Below are positions 45,708 through 54,287 of a stretch of DNA of 62,478 nucleotides, one piece after another (position 1 is the stretch's first letter; each line of letters opens with the position of its first letter). A model generated the notes under the pieces. That model saw nothing but the letters and a program-made list of their open reading frames with translations, had not been told where the DNA came from and searched no databases. Origin of the DNA: Propionibacterium sp. (GTDB lineage: Bacteria > Actinomycetota > Actinomycetes > Propionibacteriales > Propionibacteriaceae); NCBI GenBank assembly GCA_012517965.1, contig JAAYTZ010000126.1, positions 1-62,478 on the forward strand, read 5' to 3'. A program made the translations under genes and the position numbers.

Positions 45708-46382
45708 TCAGTAGTCGGCCGCGGCGGGGGCGGCCCCGTCCAGGACGCCCCGGGTGCCGGACAGCCCCAGCCGGGTGGCGCCGGCGGCGATCATCGCCAG
45801 GGCCGCCTCGTGGGTGCGGATGCCGCCGGACGCCTTGACCCCGAGACGGCCGCCGACCGTCCGGGCCATCAGCGCCACGGCGTGCTCGGACGCCCCGCCC
45901 GCCGGGTGGAAGCCCGTGGAGGTCTTGACGAAGTCGGCGCCCGCGGCCTCGGCGGCGCGGCAGGCGGTCACGATCTCGTCGTCGGTGAGGGCCGCCGACT
46001 CGATGATGACCTTGAGGACGGCCGCGCCGACCGCGGAGCGCACCGCCCGGATCTCGGCCTCGGTGTGCGCCGCGTCGCCGGCCTTGAGGCGTCCGATGTC
46101 GATGACCATGTCGACCTCGTCGGCGCCGGCCTCGACCGCCCTGGCGGCCTCGAACGCCTTGACCTCGGCGGTGTGCTTCCCGGAGGGGAAGCCGCAGACG
46201 GTGGCCACCTTCACGTCGCCCGTGGGCCAGGGGAGCGGCAGCATCGACGGGCTCACGCAGATCGAGTAGGCGCCCAGCGCCTGAGCCTCGTCCAGCAGGG
46301 CCCGCACGTCGGCCAGGGTCGCCGTGGGGGAGAGCAGGGTGTGGTCGACGTAACGGGCCAGTTCGGCGCGGGTGAGCGGCAC
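45708..46382 (-). CDS. deoC: Deoxyribose-phosphate aldolase
   Basis: A 224-residue class I aldolase that splits 2-deoxyribose 5-phosphate to glyceraldehyde 3-phosphate and acetaldehyde. The Schiff-base lysine is Lys153 in DFVKTSTGF; Lys183 in GVKASGGIR and Asp91 in EVDMVIDIG complete the site. VDHTLLSP at the N terminus is typical. It is a lone gene between the ppdK terminator and the glucosaminidase gene. Confidence 0.95.
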   Translation of the reverse strand: MPLTRAELARYVDHTLLSPTATLADVRALLDEAQALGAYSICVSPSMLPLPWPTGDVKVATVCGFPSGKHTAEVKAFEAARAVEAGADEVDMVIDIGRLKAGDAAHTEAEIRAVRSAVGAAVLKVIIESAALTDDEIVTACRAAEAAGADFVKTSTGFHPAGGASEHAVALMARTVGGRLGVKASGGIRTHEAALAMIAAGATRLGLSGTRGVLDGAAPAAADY

Positions 46383-46429
46383 GGTGACTCCTGGAGGGCT
46401 GATGAGAGGACGGCCCTACCCTAGTCGGA

Positions 46430-47254
46430 TCAGAGCAGCGCCCAGGTGCGGGGCCCGGCGACTCCGTCCGCGCGCAGCCCGTGGGAGCGCTGGAACTGCT
46501 GGACGGCCCGCAGGGTCGCCGCGTCCCAGCGGCCGGTGACGGCGACGGGGAGGCCGTGGGCGCGCAGGGCGCTCTGGAGGACGCGGACCCGCGCCGCCGG
46601 CGCGTGCCGGTCCACGATCCAGCCGCGGGCCGCCGCCGGCACGGTGCTGGCGCCGACGGACGGGGTGGCGACGCGGGCCGTCGTGTCGTAGCGGTCGAGG
46701 CGGTACTGCCGCATCAGCGCGATGAGGCGGGTGGCGTAGCGGGGGTCGGTGGCGTAGCCGGCCGACTGGAGTCGCCGGGCGAAGGTCTCGGGGTGGTGGG
46801 TGACGGCCATCGCACTGCGGTAGCGACTGGCCAGGAGGCGGGCGTGATCCTCGAACGACCCCTGCGCGTTGGCGTAGGCGCGGAAGCGGGCGACCACGGT
46901 GACCCGGCGGCCGCGCACGTACTCGGCCGTCGACAGCGCGACGCAGCCGCGCTGGGTGGGGCTGGCCTTGGCGGTGCACTTGATGCCGAAGTAGTTGTTG
47001 GCCCGACGGGTGAGCTGCGACTGCCCCCAGCCGGATTCCAGGATCGCCTGCGCGATGGTCACCGACGCCGGCACCCCGGTCCGCTGCTGGGACGCCAGCG
47101 CGGCGGGGGCGACCCGGCTGATGAACGCCTGCCGGGTGTCGGCGGCGTCCGCCTCGGGCGCTGTGGCGACGAGGGCGCTGCCGCCGATGGCAACGATCGC
47201 GGCCAGGGACGTGAGCGGACGGGCGAGGCGGGTGAGGAGCGGCACGGGCAGCAT
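46430..47254 (-). CDS. Secreted glucosaminidase-type peptidoglycan hydrolase
   Basis: A 274-residue exported enzyme. The signal peptide (about 1-37) ends ATAPEADA. The FlgJ/AcmA-like glucosaminidase domain (about 40-195) has QAILESGWGQSQL with catalytic Glu73, ANNYFGIKC and RFRAYANAQGSFEDHA. A C-terminal peptidoglycan-binding-1 domain (about 210-274) contains VLQSALRAHG and VQQFQRSHGLRADG. It should cut wall glycan during growth or division. The start at ATG 47254 is likely; GTG 47245 is an alternative. Confidence 0.9.
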   Translation of the reverse strand: MLPVPLLTRLARPLTSLAAIVAIGGSALVATAPEADAADTRQAFISRVAPAALASQQRTGVPASVTIAQAILESGWGQSQLTRRANNYFGIKCTAKASPTQRGCVALSTAEYVRGRRVTVVARFRAYANAQGSFEDHARLLASRYRSAMAVTHHPETFARRLQSAGYATDPRYATRLIALMRQYRLDRYDTTARVATPSVGASTVPAAARGWIVDRHAPAARVRVLQSALRAHGLPVAVTGRWDAATLRAVQQFQRSHGLRADGVAGPRTWALL

Positions 47255-47379
47255 CCTGGCGGGACGGCGAACCGGACGCGAACCGAAGGTTGAGACTTCG
47301 GCGGCCCGGGTCCCGGGAGGTGCGCGTCGGCGGCCCCGGCGGCGACGACTACGCTGGGCCGCGAGGCGAGGAGGAGCCG

Positions 47380-47919
47380 ATGAGCGGGAACGACAACTGG
47401 ACCCAGCCGGACTCGGGGCGATCGGATCCCGCGGGTTGGCGGCGGGCGCAGGGCGACTGGTCTCCGGGGGCGGCGTGGCCGTCGGGCGGCACGTCGCCCC
47501 AGGCCGGTGGCCCCGCCACCCCCTACGACGCGCCGTACCCGCAGTATCGCCAGCCGAGCTTCGGGCCGCCCGCCCCGGGCTTCGGCTCGACGCCCCAGCC
47601 CTACCTGGGGCAGCCGGGCTACCAGCAGCCCGGCTACGCCGTCGCACCGTACGGTCATTCCCCGTACGGCCAACCAGTTGTGGCCCCCAAGAGCCCGGGC
47701 GTCGCGTTGCTGGCGTCGTTCTTCGTCCCCGGTCTGGGCTCCATGATCAACGGGCAGGTCGGCAAGGGGATCGGCATCCTGGTCGGCTACATCGTCAGCC
47801 TGCTGCTCGTCTGGCTGCTCCTCCCGGGGCTCGTGGCCCTCGGCCTCTGGGTCTGGGGCATGGTGGACGCCTACCAGGGCGCCCAGCGCTGGAACCTGGA
47901 GCACGGCATCCTCAGCTGA
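47380..47919 (+). CDS. Pro/Tyr/Gln-rich membrane protein (TM2-like)
   Basis: The 179-residue protein has a low-complexity N-terminal 110 residues rich in Pro, Gly, Tyr and Gln, then two membrane segments: SPGVALLASFFVPGLGSMIN with a TM2-like GLG turn, and a second long hydrophobic stretch, with a short WGMVDAYQGA end. The disordered head probably faces the cytoplasm. GAGGAG lies upstream of ATG 47380. No function is known; similar proteins are common in actinobacteria. A terminator separates it from the convergent dehydrogenase. Confidence 0.75.
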   Translation: MSGNDNWTQPDSGRSDPAGWRRAQGDWSPGAAWPSGGTSPQAGGPATPYDAPYPQYRQPSFGPPAPGFGSTPQPYLGQPGYQQPGYAVAPYGHSPYGQPVVAPKSPGVALLASFFVPGLGSMINGQVGKGIGILVGYIVSLLLVWLLLPGLVALGLWVWGMVDAYQGAQRWNLEHGILS

Positions 47920-47935
47920 GCCGCGCCGGGGGCGT

Positions 47936-47958
47936 CCGGATCGGCGGTGCCGACCCGG
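47936..47958. terminator. Hairpin terminator between convergent genes
   Basis: Arms 47936-47945 and 47949-47958 pair at 9 of 10 positions around a GGT loop, between the TM2-like gene and the alcohol dehydrogenase gene. Confidence 0.55.
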
Positions 47959-47972
47959 TGCGCGGCGAACGG

Positions 47973-49025
47973 TTACCGGGCGAAGGTGGCGGTGTCGATC
48001 ACGTAGCGGTACCGCACCTGCGAGTTGACGACCCGGTCGTAGGCCGCGGTGATGTCGTCGCCCGAGATGACCTCGACCTGCGGCGCGATGCCGTGCTCGG
48101 CGCAGAAGTCGAGCATCTCCTGGGTCTGCGGGATGCCGCCGATGTTCGACCCGGCGAGCACCCGGTTGGTGCCCACCAGCGACCCGAGCCGGAACGTCGT
48201 CGGGTGCTCGGGCAGCCCGACGTCGACGAGGACACCGCCGACCTTGAGGCAGCCCAGCAGGGCGTCGAGGTCGGAGTCGGCGGACACCGTGCTGACGATC
48301 AGGTCGAAGCTCTTGGCCAGCCTCTTGAGGGTCCCCGGCTCGGAGAGCGCGTGGAACTCGACCGCCCCGAACCGGCGGCCGTCCGCCTCCTTGCTGCGCG
48401 TGTGGGAGATCACCGCAACCTCGGCGCCCAGCGCCGACGCGATCTGGACGCCGACGTGCCCCAGGCCGCCCATCCCCACGATCGCGACGCGCTTGCCGGG
48501 GCCGGCCCCCCACCGCTTCAACGGCGAGTACAGCGTGATGCCGGCGCACATGAGCGGAGCCGCTACCTTGAGATCGATGGCGTCGGGGATGCGGCAGACG
48601 TAGTCCTGCTCGACGGTGATGCCCTGGCTGTAGCCGCCGGCCGTCGGGACGCCGTCGCGGCCCACGCAGTTGTAGGTCCAGATCGTGCCGCCCTCGCCGG
48701 AGCAGAACTGCTCCTCGCCGCGCTCGCACTCCGGGCAGTGCCCGCAGGAGTCGACGAAACAGCCGACCCCGACGTGGTCGCCGACGGCGAACCGGGTCAC
48801 TTCGCTCCCGACCTGCCGCACGACGCCCGCCAGTTCATGGCCCGGCACGAGCGGGTACAGGACCGAGCCCCACTCCCCGCGCGCCGTGTGGATGTCGGAG
48901 TGGCAGATCCCGGCGTAGACGATGTCGAAGTACACCTCGGTGGGGCCGGGCTCGCGCCGGGTGATCGTGGTGGGGTGGAACTGGGCGGTCTTGTCGTCGC
49001 AGGCGTAGGCCAGCACCTCGGGCAC
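47973..49025 (-). CDS. Zinc-dependent alcohol dehydrogenase (YahK/AdhC-like)
   Basis: A 350-residue medium-chain dehydrogenase. The catalytic zinc site includes the Cys in GICHSDIH and the His-Glu in VPGHELAG. The structural zinc is held by four cysteines in CGHCPECERGEEQFC. The cofactor fold has VGMGGLGHVGVQIA. The closest type is the NADP-dependent aldehyde reductase group (YahK, cinnamyl-alcohol dehydrogenase). It lies 45 bases downstream of the histidine kinase gene on the same strand; a shared transcript is possible but not shown. Confidence 0.93.
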   Translation of the reverse strand: MPEVLAYACDDKTAQFHPTTITRREPGPTEVYFDIVYAGICHSDIHTARGEWGSVLYPLVPGHELAGVVRQVGSEVTRFAVGDHVGVGCFVDSCGHCPECERGEEQFCSGEGGTIWTYNCVGRDGVPTAGGYSQGITVEQDYVCRIPDAIDLKVAAPLMCAGITLYSPLKRWGAGPGKRVAIVGMGGLGHVGVQIASALGAEVAVISHTRSKEADGRRFGAVEFHALSEPGTLKRLAKSFDLIVSTVSADSDLDALLGCLKVGGVLVDVGLPEHPTTFRLGSLVGTNRVLAGSNIGGIPQTQEMLDFCAEHGIAPQVEVISGDDITAAYDRVVNSQVRYRYVIDTATFAR

Positions 49026-49070
49026 GGGGGATCCTCTCGTCGGGTCGTCCCCGCCATCCTCCCCCCGCGG

Positions 49071-50582
49071 TCAGCGCGGCGCCAACGGGACGCGCAGCGT
49101 GAACGTCGTCCCGCCGGGCGACGACTCGACCGTCGCCGAGCCGTGGTGGGCCTGCAGCACCGCCGACACGATCGCGAGGCCGAGGCCGGTCGACTGGCTG
49201 CCGCCGCCGGACCGGGCGCGGGCGGCGTCCGCGCGGGTGAACCGCTCGAAGACCCTGTCGCGGACGCTGTCGGGGAGGCCGGGCCCGTCGTCGGCGACCC
49301 GGATGACGGCGTCCCCGGCCTCGGCGGCGAGGGTGGTGAGCACGTGGGTGCCGGCCGGGGTGTGGGTCCGGGCGTTGGCCAACAGGTTCGTGACCGCCTG
49401 GTGCAGGCGGAAGGGGTCCACGACGGCGACGATGTCCTGCTCGGGCAGGCTGAGCTCCCAGTCGTGGTCGGGGCCGGCGGCCTGGGCGTCCGAGACGGCG
49501 TTCGCGACCAGTTCGTTCAGCACCGTCGGCGTCCGGTCGAGGCTCGGGCCCGCGTCGAGGCGGGCGAGCAGCAGGAGGTCCTCGACGAGGGCCGACATCC
49601 GGGCCGACTCGGACTCGATGCGGCTCAGCGCGTGCGCCGTGTCGGGCGGGGTCTGCCCGCGCTCGCGCCGCGTCAGCTCGGCGTACCCCCGGATCGATGC
49701 CAGCGGGTTGCGCAGCTCGTGGGAGGCGTCCGCCACGAACTGGCGCACCTTCGTCTCCGAGCGCTGCCGGGCCGCCAGCGCGGACTCCACGTTGTCGAGC
49801 ATGCGGTTGAAGGCCAGCCCCACCTGCCCGACCTCCGACCGCGGGTCGGTGTCCTGGGGCGGCACCCGAACGGGGACGGCCACCTCTCCCGAGTGCAGCT
49901 CGAGCGAGCTCACCTGATGGGCGGTGTTGGCGAGGCGCTGGAGGGGGCGCAGGGCGTTGCGCACCACCGTCCGCGCGGCCGCGAACGCGAGCGCGATCGC
50001 GGCGACGGTCAGGACGCCGGCGGCGAGAGCGGCCTTGGTCAGGGGCTCGGTCACCGTGGTGGCCGGCAGGCCGATGACGACGGTCCGGTCGAACTGGTCG
50101 ACGCCGACCGTCACCCGGTAGAGGCCCAGGCCCTCGACGGCGACCGTCACCGGGCCGGCCGTCGGTGCCAGGGCGATCAGTCCGGCCACCTGGGCGGCGG
50201 TGAGCGGCTGGCTCACGGTGCCGGTCTGCACCCGGCCGTTGGCCGGCACCAGTCCGTTCAGCGCGGTGAACTCCGAGCAGGCCATGAGCAGCCCCTGCTG
50301 CTGGCCGGGGCCGCCGCGCTCGGGGCCTCCGCAGCGCAGTTCCTCCAGCGGCACGAGACCCCCCCGGCGTTCGTCGGTGTTGCTCCGGACCCGGCCGGCC
50401 GCGGCCAGCACCTGGGCGTCGAGTTGCGCTTCGAGGATCCGGTCGAGCACCACGAGGGTCAGGCCGGACAGTGCGATCGCGACGAGGGCCACCAGGCTCG
50501 TCACCCGGAGCACCAATGTCCGCGACAAGGTGCCCTTGGCCAGCGGCCGCACGGACGCCGGCGCGCCGCCCGGCGGGGTCAT
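49071..50582 (-). CDS. Sensor histidine kinase
   Basis: A 503-residue membrane kinase. Two membrane segments (about 25-47 and 184-204) flank an external sensing domain of about 135 residues with two cysteines (84 and 102). A HAMP linker and HisKA domain follow, with the phosphorylated His288 in DASHELRNPLASIRGY. The ATPase part has HQAVTNLLANARTHT, VADDGPGLP and TGLGLAIV. It starts inside the regulator's stop (ATGA). The layout resembles mycobacterial MprB/TcrY kinases; the signal is unknown. Confidence 0.93.
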   Translation of the reverse strand: MTPPGGAPASVRPLAKGTLSRTLVLRVTSLVALVAIALSGLTLVVLDRILEAQLDAQVLAAAGRVRSNTDERRGGLVPLEELRCGGPERGGPGQQQGLLMACSEFTALNGLVPANGRVQTGTVSQPLTAAQVAGLIALAPTAGPVTVAVEGLGLYRVTVGVDQFDRTVVIGLPATTVTEPLTKAALAAGVLTVAAIALAFAAARTVVRNALRPLQRLANTAHQVSSLELHSGEVAVPVRVPPQDTDPRSEVGQVGLAFNRMLDNVESALAARQRSETKVRQFVADASHELRNPLASIRGYAELTRRERGQTPPDTAHALSRIESESARMSALVEDLLLLARLDAGPSLDRTPTVLNELVANAVSDAQAAGPDHDWELSLPEQDIVAVVDPFRLHQAVTNLLANARTHTPAGTHVLTTLAAEAGDAVIRVADDGPGLPDSVRDRVFERFTRADAARARSGGGSQSTGLGLAIVSAVLQAHHGSATVESSPGGTTFTLRVPLAPR

Positions 50583-51322
50583 GCGCCCGCCGGCTTCAGC
50601 AGATAGCCGGCGCCGCGCAGCGTGTGAATCATCGGCTCCCGTCCGGCGTCGATCTTCTTCCGCAGGTAGGAGATGTAGAGCTCGACGACGTTCGCCTGCC
50701 CGCCGAAGTCGTAGTTCCACACCCGGTCGAGGATCTGCGCCTTCGACAGCACCCGCCGGGGATTGCGCATCAGGAAGCGCAGCAGCTCGAACTCGGTGGC
50801 GGTCAGGGTGATCTCGTCGCCGCCCCGGGTGACCTCGTGGGAGTCCTCGTCGAGGACCAGGTCGCCCACGACGAGCTGGGAGCCGGGGCGCACCGTCATC
50901 GCGCCGGCGCGGCGCAGCAGCCCACGGAGCCGCGCGATCAACTCCTCCAGGGAGAAGGGCTTCGTGACGTAGTCGTCGCCGCCGGCGGTGAGCCCATGGA
51001 CCCGGTCCTGCACGGCGTCCTTGGCCGTGAGGAAGATCACCGGGACGTCGGGCAGTTCGGCCCGCACCCGGCGCATCACCTCGAGGCCGTCGAAGTCGGG
51101 CAGCATCATGTCGAGGACGAGGGCGTCGGGGCGCACCTCGCGGGCGGCCTGGACGGCCGCCAGCCCGGAGGCCGCCGTCGTCACCTCCCAGCCCTCGTAC
51201 CGCATCGCCATCGACAGCAACTCGGTCAGGCTCGGCTCGTCGTCGACGGCGAGGATGCGGATCGGGGTGCCGTCGGGGCGGGTGAGCGCGGCGCCCTGGC
51301 CGCGGGGGGCGTTGCTGGTCAT
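50579..51322 (-). CDS. OmpR-family response regulator
   Basis: A 247-residue regulator. The receiver domain has acidic DDE (27-29), phosphorylated Asp71 in VLDMMLPDFDG, and Lys in DDYVTKPFS. The C-terminal winged helix contains TATEFELLRFLMRNP and VVELYISYLRKKID. It resembles MprA/TcrX. It is co-transcribed with the kinase (4-base overlap). No ribosome site precedes the ATG. A pair of direct repeats just upstream may be its own binding site. Confidence 0.93.
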   Translation of the reverse strand: MTSNAPRGQGAALTRPDGTPIRILAVDDEPSLTELLSMAMRYEGWEVTTAASGLAAVQAAREVRPDALVLDMMLPDFDGLEVMRRVRAELPDVPVIFLTAKDAVQDRVHGLTAGGDDYVTKPFSLEELIARLRGLLRRAGAMTVRPGSQLVVGDLVLDEDSHEVTRGGDEITLTATEFELLRFLMRNPRRVLSKAQILDRVWNYDFGGQANVVELYISYLRKKIDAGREPMIHTLRGAGYLLKPAGA

Positions 51323-51331
51323 GACCGAACT

Positions 51332-51349
51332 CTGTCAGTTCGCTGTGAG
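51332..51349 (-). promoter_or_regulatory. Possible regulator box (direct repeats) before the two-component operon
   Basis: CTGTCAG (51332-51338) and CTGTGAG (51343-51349) are near-identical heptamers 11 bases apart, one helical turn, as OmpR-type regulators prefer. They lie 10-27 bases before the regulator's start. The rest of the 225-base gap to 51547 shows no other feature. Confidence 0.25.
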
Positions 51350-51547
51350 TGCCGGCTGGGAGAATCCTGTGCGCCGGCTGTGTCTCGGGCGACCGCGGGA
51401 GGTGCCGTGACGGGTTGATCCTGCTCCCAGGCTGTCCCTCGGGGGCGGGGCGAGGCACAATGGCGGGGGTGCCCCTCGGCCAGGACGGGTGCCGCGTCCC
51501 CATCGCGCGGGGCATCTTGGATCGATCACGGGGGTGGTCAGGCAGTG

Positions 51548-52222
51548 ATGGAGTTCGGTGGACCCAGCCGCCGCACGCTGTACGCCGTCGTGGTGTCCGC
51601 ACTGGTCGTCTCCCTGTTCTTCGGTTGGTACGTCACCTTCGGGCCCGGCGCCTGGGCGAGCCACGAGCCGTCCGCCATGCAGGCGGCAGCTAACAGGACC
51701 GCCGCCCGGACCGCGGGGCCGGGCGCCACGATGACGTCGGCCTTGGCGCCGCCGGTCGCGTCGCCGTCGCGGGGAGTCGTCTCGGACGGGACGGCCACCG
51801 GCCCCTCCGAGGAGCAGGCCGTGGCGCTCCTCGAGGCGGAGCACGTCACCGGGCCGGCCCTGGCGCGACTCGAGGGGCAGTGGGTGGCGCAACTGGCGTC
51901 CAAGTACGTCGGCATCGTCGATCCGCAGCAGGTCACCTCCTCCGGTGAGCACCGCTTCACCGCCCGCGACATCTACGCCGAGCACGCCGCGCTGGAGGCA
52001 CGGGTGACCGGAGCCAAGGTGCTGTTGCTCGACAGCCGGACGTTCGGCAACCGGCGCAGCTTCGAGGGCGAGCCCTACTGGGTCACGGTCGCGGTCGACC
52101 CGTCGTTCGGATCGGCGGACACGATCGTGGCCTGGTGCGCGAAGCAGTTCCCCGAACTGTCGGGCACGGCGCTGAACAACCAATGCTTGCCCACCCAGCT
52201 CACCGGGATGGCGACCCCTTAG
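51548..52222 (+). CDS. Unknown membrane-anchored exported protein
   Basis: I do not recognise this 224-residue protein. One N-terminal membrane segment (about 12-31, TLYAVVVSALVVSLFFGWYV) is followed by an Ala/Ser/Thr-rich linker and a compact outer domain from about residue 80. That domain contains VDPQQVTSSGEHRFTARDIY and two cysteines near the end (about 197 and 212) that could pair. ATG 51548 or GTG 51545 could be the start. It is divergent from the two-component operon and could be controlled by it. Confidence 0.6.
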   Translation: MEFGGPSRRTLYAVVVSALVVSLFFGWYVTFGPGAWASHEPSAMQAAANRTAARTAGPGATMTSALAPPVASPSRGVVSDGTATGPSEEQAVALLEAEHVTGPALARLEGQWVAQLASKYVGIVDPQQVTSSGEHRFTARDIYAEHAALEARVTGAKVLLLDSRTFGNRRSFEGEPYWVTVAVDPSFGSADTIVAWCAKQFPELSGTALNNQCLPTQLTGMATP

Positions 52223-52245
52223 CCGTCGTGGCGCCGCACGGCGGC

Positions 52246-52527
52246 TCAGCGGAGATCGAACGACTGCTCGCCGGGCACGACGGGCTCCGCCGTCACCTCG
52301 ACGGACGTGACGTGTCCCGGCCGGCGCGGCCACGAGGACCGTTCGCTCAGCCGGGCCACCATCTCGTCGACCCGCTCCGGGGGCCCTTGAAGATGGAATT
52401 CGACGCGGCCGTCGGCGAGGTTACGGACGCTCCCGGTGAGACCGAGCCGCTGGGCGAGCCCCTGACCCCACCAGCGGAAGCCGACGCCCTGGACGTGGCC
52501 GTCCACCCACACCGCGACCCGTTTCAC
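52246..52527 (-). CDS. acyP: Acylphosphatase
   Basis: A 93-residue enzyme that hydrolyses acyl phosphates. WVDGHVQGVGFRWW contains the phosphate loop and catalytic Arg18, and GSVRNLADGRVE holds catalytic Asn36. Full length is typical for the family. A GTG start lies 13 bases after the CBS gene on the same strand. Confidence 0.93.
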   Translation of the reverse strand: MKRVAVWVDGHVQGVGFRWWGQGLAQRLGLTGSVRNLADGRVEFHLQGPPERVDEMVARLSERSSWPRRPGHVTSVEVTAEPVVPGEQSFDLR

Positions 52528-52540
52528 GGCCGGCCGCCGT

Positions 52541-52972
52541 TCAGGAGTGCAGGTAACCGATCAGGTGGTCGCGCTCGTCGGTCAGCTGATCGATGCGGTG
52601 CTTCACGACGTCGCCGATCGACACCAGGCCCACCATCTGGCCGTTCACCAGCACCGGCATGTGCCGGATGCGGTGCACCGTCATCGACTGGGCGGTGTCC
52701 TCGAGGAGGGAGTCCGGTTCGACGGTGTACACCTCGGAGGTCATCAGTTGCCGCACGGTCTGGTCGACGATGCCGCCACCGTGCTGCGCGAGCCCGCGGA
52801 CGACGTCGCGCTCGCTCACGATGCCATCGATGTGGACGCCGTCCACCGACACCACGACGGCGCCGATGTTGCGCTCGGCGAGCAGATTCACCAGGTCGGT
52901 CACGGTCGCGTCCGGCGCGATGGTCACGACCTCGGTGCTGCCCTTGGTCCTGATGACGTCTTCGATCCTCAT
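52541..52972 (-). CDS. CBS-domain pair protein
   Basis: A 143-residue protein made of two CBS domains: first VTIAPDATVTDLVNLLAERN and VDGIVSERDVV-like core (written DGIVSERDVVRGLA), second VYTVEPDSLLEDTAQSM and MVGLVSIGDVVKHRI. Tandem CBS domains bind adenosyl ligands such as AMP or SAM. With no other domain attached it is a stand-alone sensor of unknown target. It is followed by the acylphosphatase gene, and metB is divergent 122 bases away. Confidence 0.88.
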   Translation of the reverse strand: MRIEDVIRTKGSTEVVTIAPDATVTDLVNLLAERNIGAVVVSVDGVHIDGIVSERDVVRGLAQHGGGIVDQTVRQLMTSEVYTVEPDSLLEDTAQSMTVHRIRHMPVLVNGQMVGLVSIGDVVKHRIDQLTDERDHLIGYLHS

Positions 52973-53094
52973 GCGCGCAAGGTACCGTGACCCGCGCCGA
53001 TGCGCCACTGCCGGGCGCCGCGGGTCTCGCGTGGGGGGCGCGGGTCCGCGGGGGGCACCCGCCACCTAAGCTGCGCGCACAGGAAGGAGACCCG

Positions 53095-54252
53095 ATGAGT
53101 CGCTCCCGGACCACGCGCCTCGTCCGCGCCGGCATCGAGACGGACGCCGCGCACGGATCAGTCGTGCCCCCGGTCTACGTCTCGACGAACTACGCGTTCG
53201 CCGGCCTGGGCGACCAGCCGGCCTACGACTACAGCCGCGCCGGCAACCCGACCCGGACGCTCCTGGCGGACGCGCTGGCCGATCTCGAGGACGGGGCGGG
53301 GGCCGTCGTCACGGCGTCCGGGATGGCAGCGGTGGCGACCTGCGTCCACGCCTTCCTGCCGGCGGGCGGCACGCTGGTCGTGCCCCACGACTGCTACGGC
53401 GGCTCCTGGCGGCTGTTCGACGCGCTGGCGCGGCGGGGCGGGTTCCAGCTCGAGATCCTCGACCTCACCGGCCCGGACTCCGCCGCGCGCGTCGCCGCCG
53501 CGCGGCCGGCGCTGGTGTGGGTCGAGACGCCGTCGAACCCGCTGCTGCGCCTGACGGACCTGCCCGCGGTGGCCGCGGCCGCGCACGCCGCCGGCGCCGT
53601 GGTGGTGGCCGACAACACCTTCTGTTCGCCGCTGCTCCAGCGGCCGCTGGAGCTGGGTGCCGACGCGGTGGTGCACTCGACCACCAAGTACCTCAACGGG
53701 CACAGCGACGTCGTCGGGGGCGTCGTGGTGGGGGCCACCGCCGAACTGGCCGAACGGGCCGCGTGGTGGGCGAACTGCCTCGGCCTGACGGGTTCCGCGG
53801 TCGACGCCCACCTCACGTTGCGCGGCCTGCGGACGCTCGAGGTGCGGATGGCCCGGCACGTCGCGAACGCTCAGGCGCTCGTCGAGGCGGCCGCCGGTCA
53901 TCGCGCGCTGGCCGCCCTGCACTACCCAGGGCTGCCGACCCACCCCGATCACGCGTTGTGCCGGCGGCAGCAGTCGGCGCCGGGGGCCATCGTGACGCTG
54001 GAGTTGGCGGGCGGGGAGACGGCGGTCCGGGCGTTCCTGGCGGGGCTGACCTGCTTCAGCCTGGCGGAGTCGCTGGGCGGCGTGGAGTCGCTCGTCGCGC
54101 ATCCCGCCACGATGACCCACGCCGCGATGCCACCCGACGTGCAGGCGGGCGCCGGGATCACGCCGGGCCTGCTGCGGCTCAGCGTGGGCATCGAGGACCC
54201 CGCCGACCTGGTCGCCGATCTCCTGGCCGGGCTGGACCGGGCCTCGGGGTGA
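53095..54252 (+). CDS. metB: Cystathionine gamma-synthase (trans-sulfuration PLP enzyme)
   Basis: A 385-residue PLP enzyme of the Cys/Met metabolism family. STNYAFAGLGDQPAYDYSR and GNPTR lie near the N terminus, ETPSNPLL and VADNTFCSP in the middle, and the PLP lysine is Lys198 in HSTTKYLNGHSD. SLGGVESL closes the active site. It joins O-acyl-homoserine and cysteine for methionine synthesis; a gamma-lyase role is the main alternative. AGGAAGGAG precedes the ATG. A terminator follows. Confidence 0.88.
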   Translation: MSRSRTTRLVRAGIETDAAHGSVVPPVYVSTNYAFAGLGDQPAYDYSRAGNPTRTLLADALADLEDGAGAVVTASGMAAVATCVHAFLPAGGTLVVPHDCYGGSWRLFDALARRGGFQLEILDLTGPDSAARVAAARPALVWVETPSNPLLRLTDLPAVAAAAHAAGAVVVADNTFCSPLLQRPLELGADAVVHSTTKYLNGHSDVVGGVVVGATAELAERAAWWANCLGLTGSAVDAHLTLRGLRTLEVRMARHVANAQALVEAAAGHRALAALHYPGLPTHPDHALCRRQQSAPGAIVTLELAGGETAVRAFLAGLTCFSLAESLGGVESLVAHPATMTHAAMPPDVQAGAGITPGLLRLSVGIEDPADLVADLLAGLDRASG

Positions 54253-54257
54253 CTCCT

Positions 54258-54287
54258 GGGGCGTCCGGGCGGATCAGCGGACGCCCC
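54258..54287. terminator. Bidirectional terminator overlapping a stop codon
   Basis: A perfect 10-base stem (GGGGCGTCCG at 54258-54267 with its complement at 54278-54287) has a 10-base loop that contains the stop codon of the convergent EcsC gene (54274-54276). It begins 6 bases after the metB stop. Confidence 0.7.

Noticed and set aside
46995-50606. 1203-codon open frame over the glucosaminidase, alcohol dehydrogenase and histidine kinase genes
   Set aside because: It runs antisense to several recognised genes and has no domain of its own.
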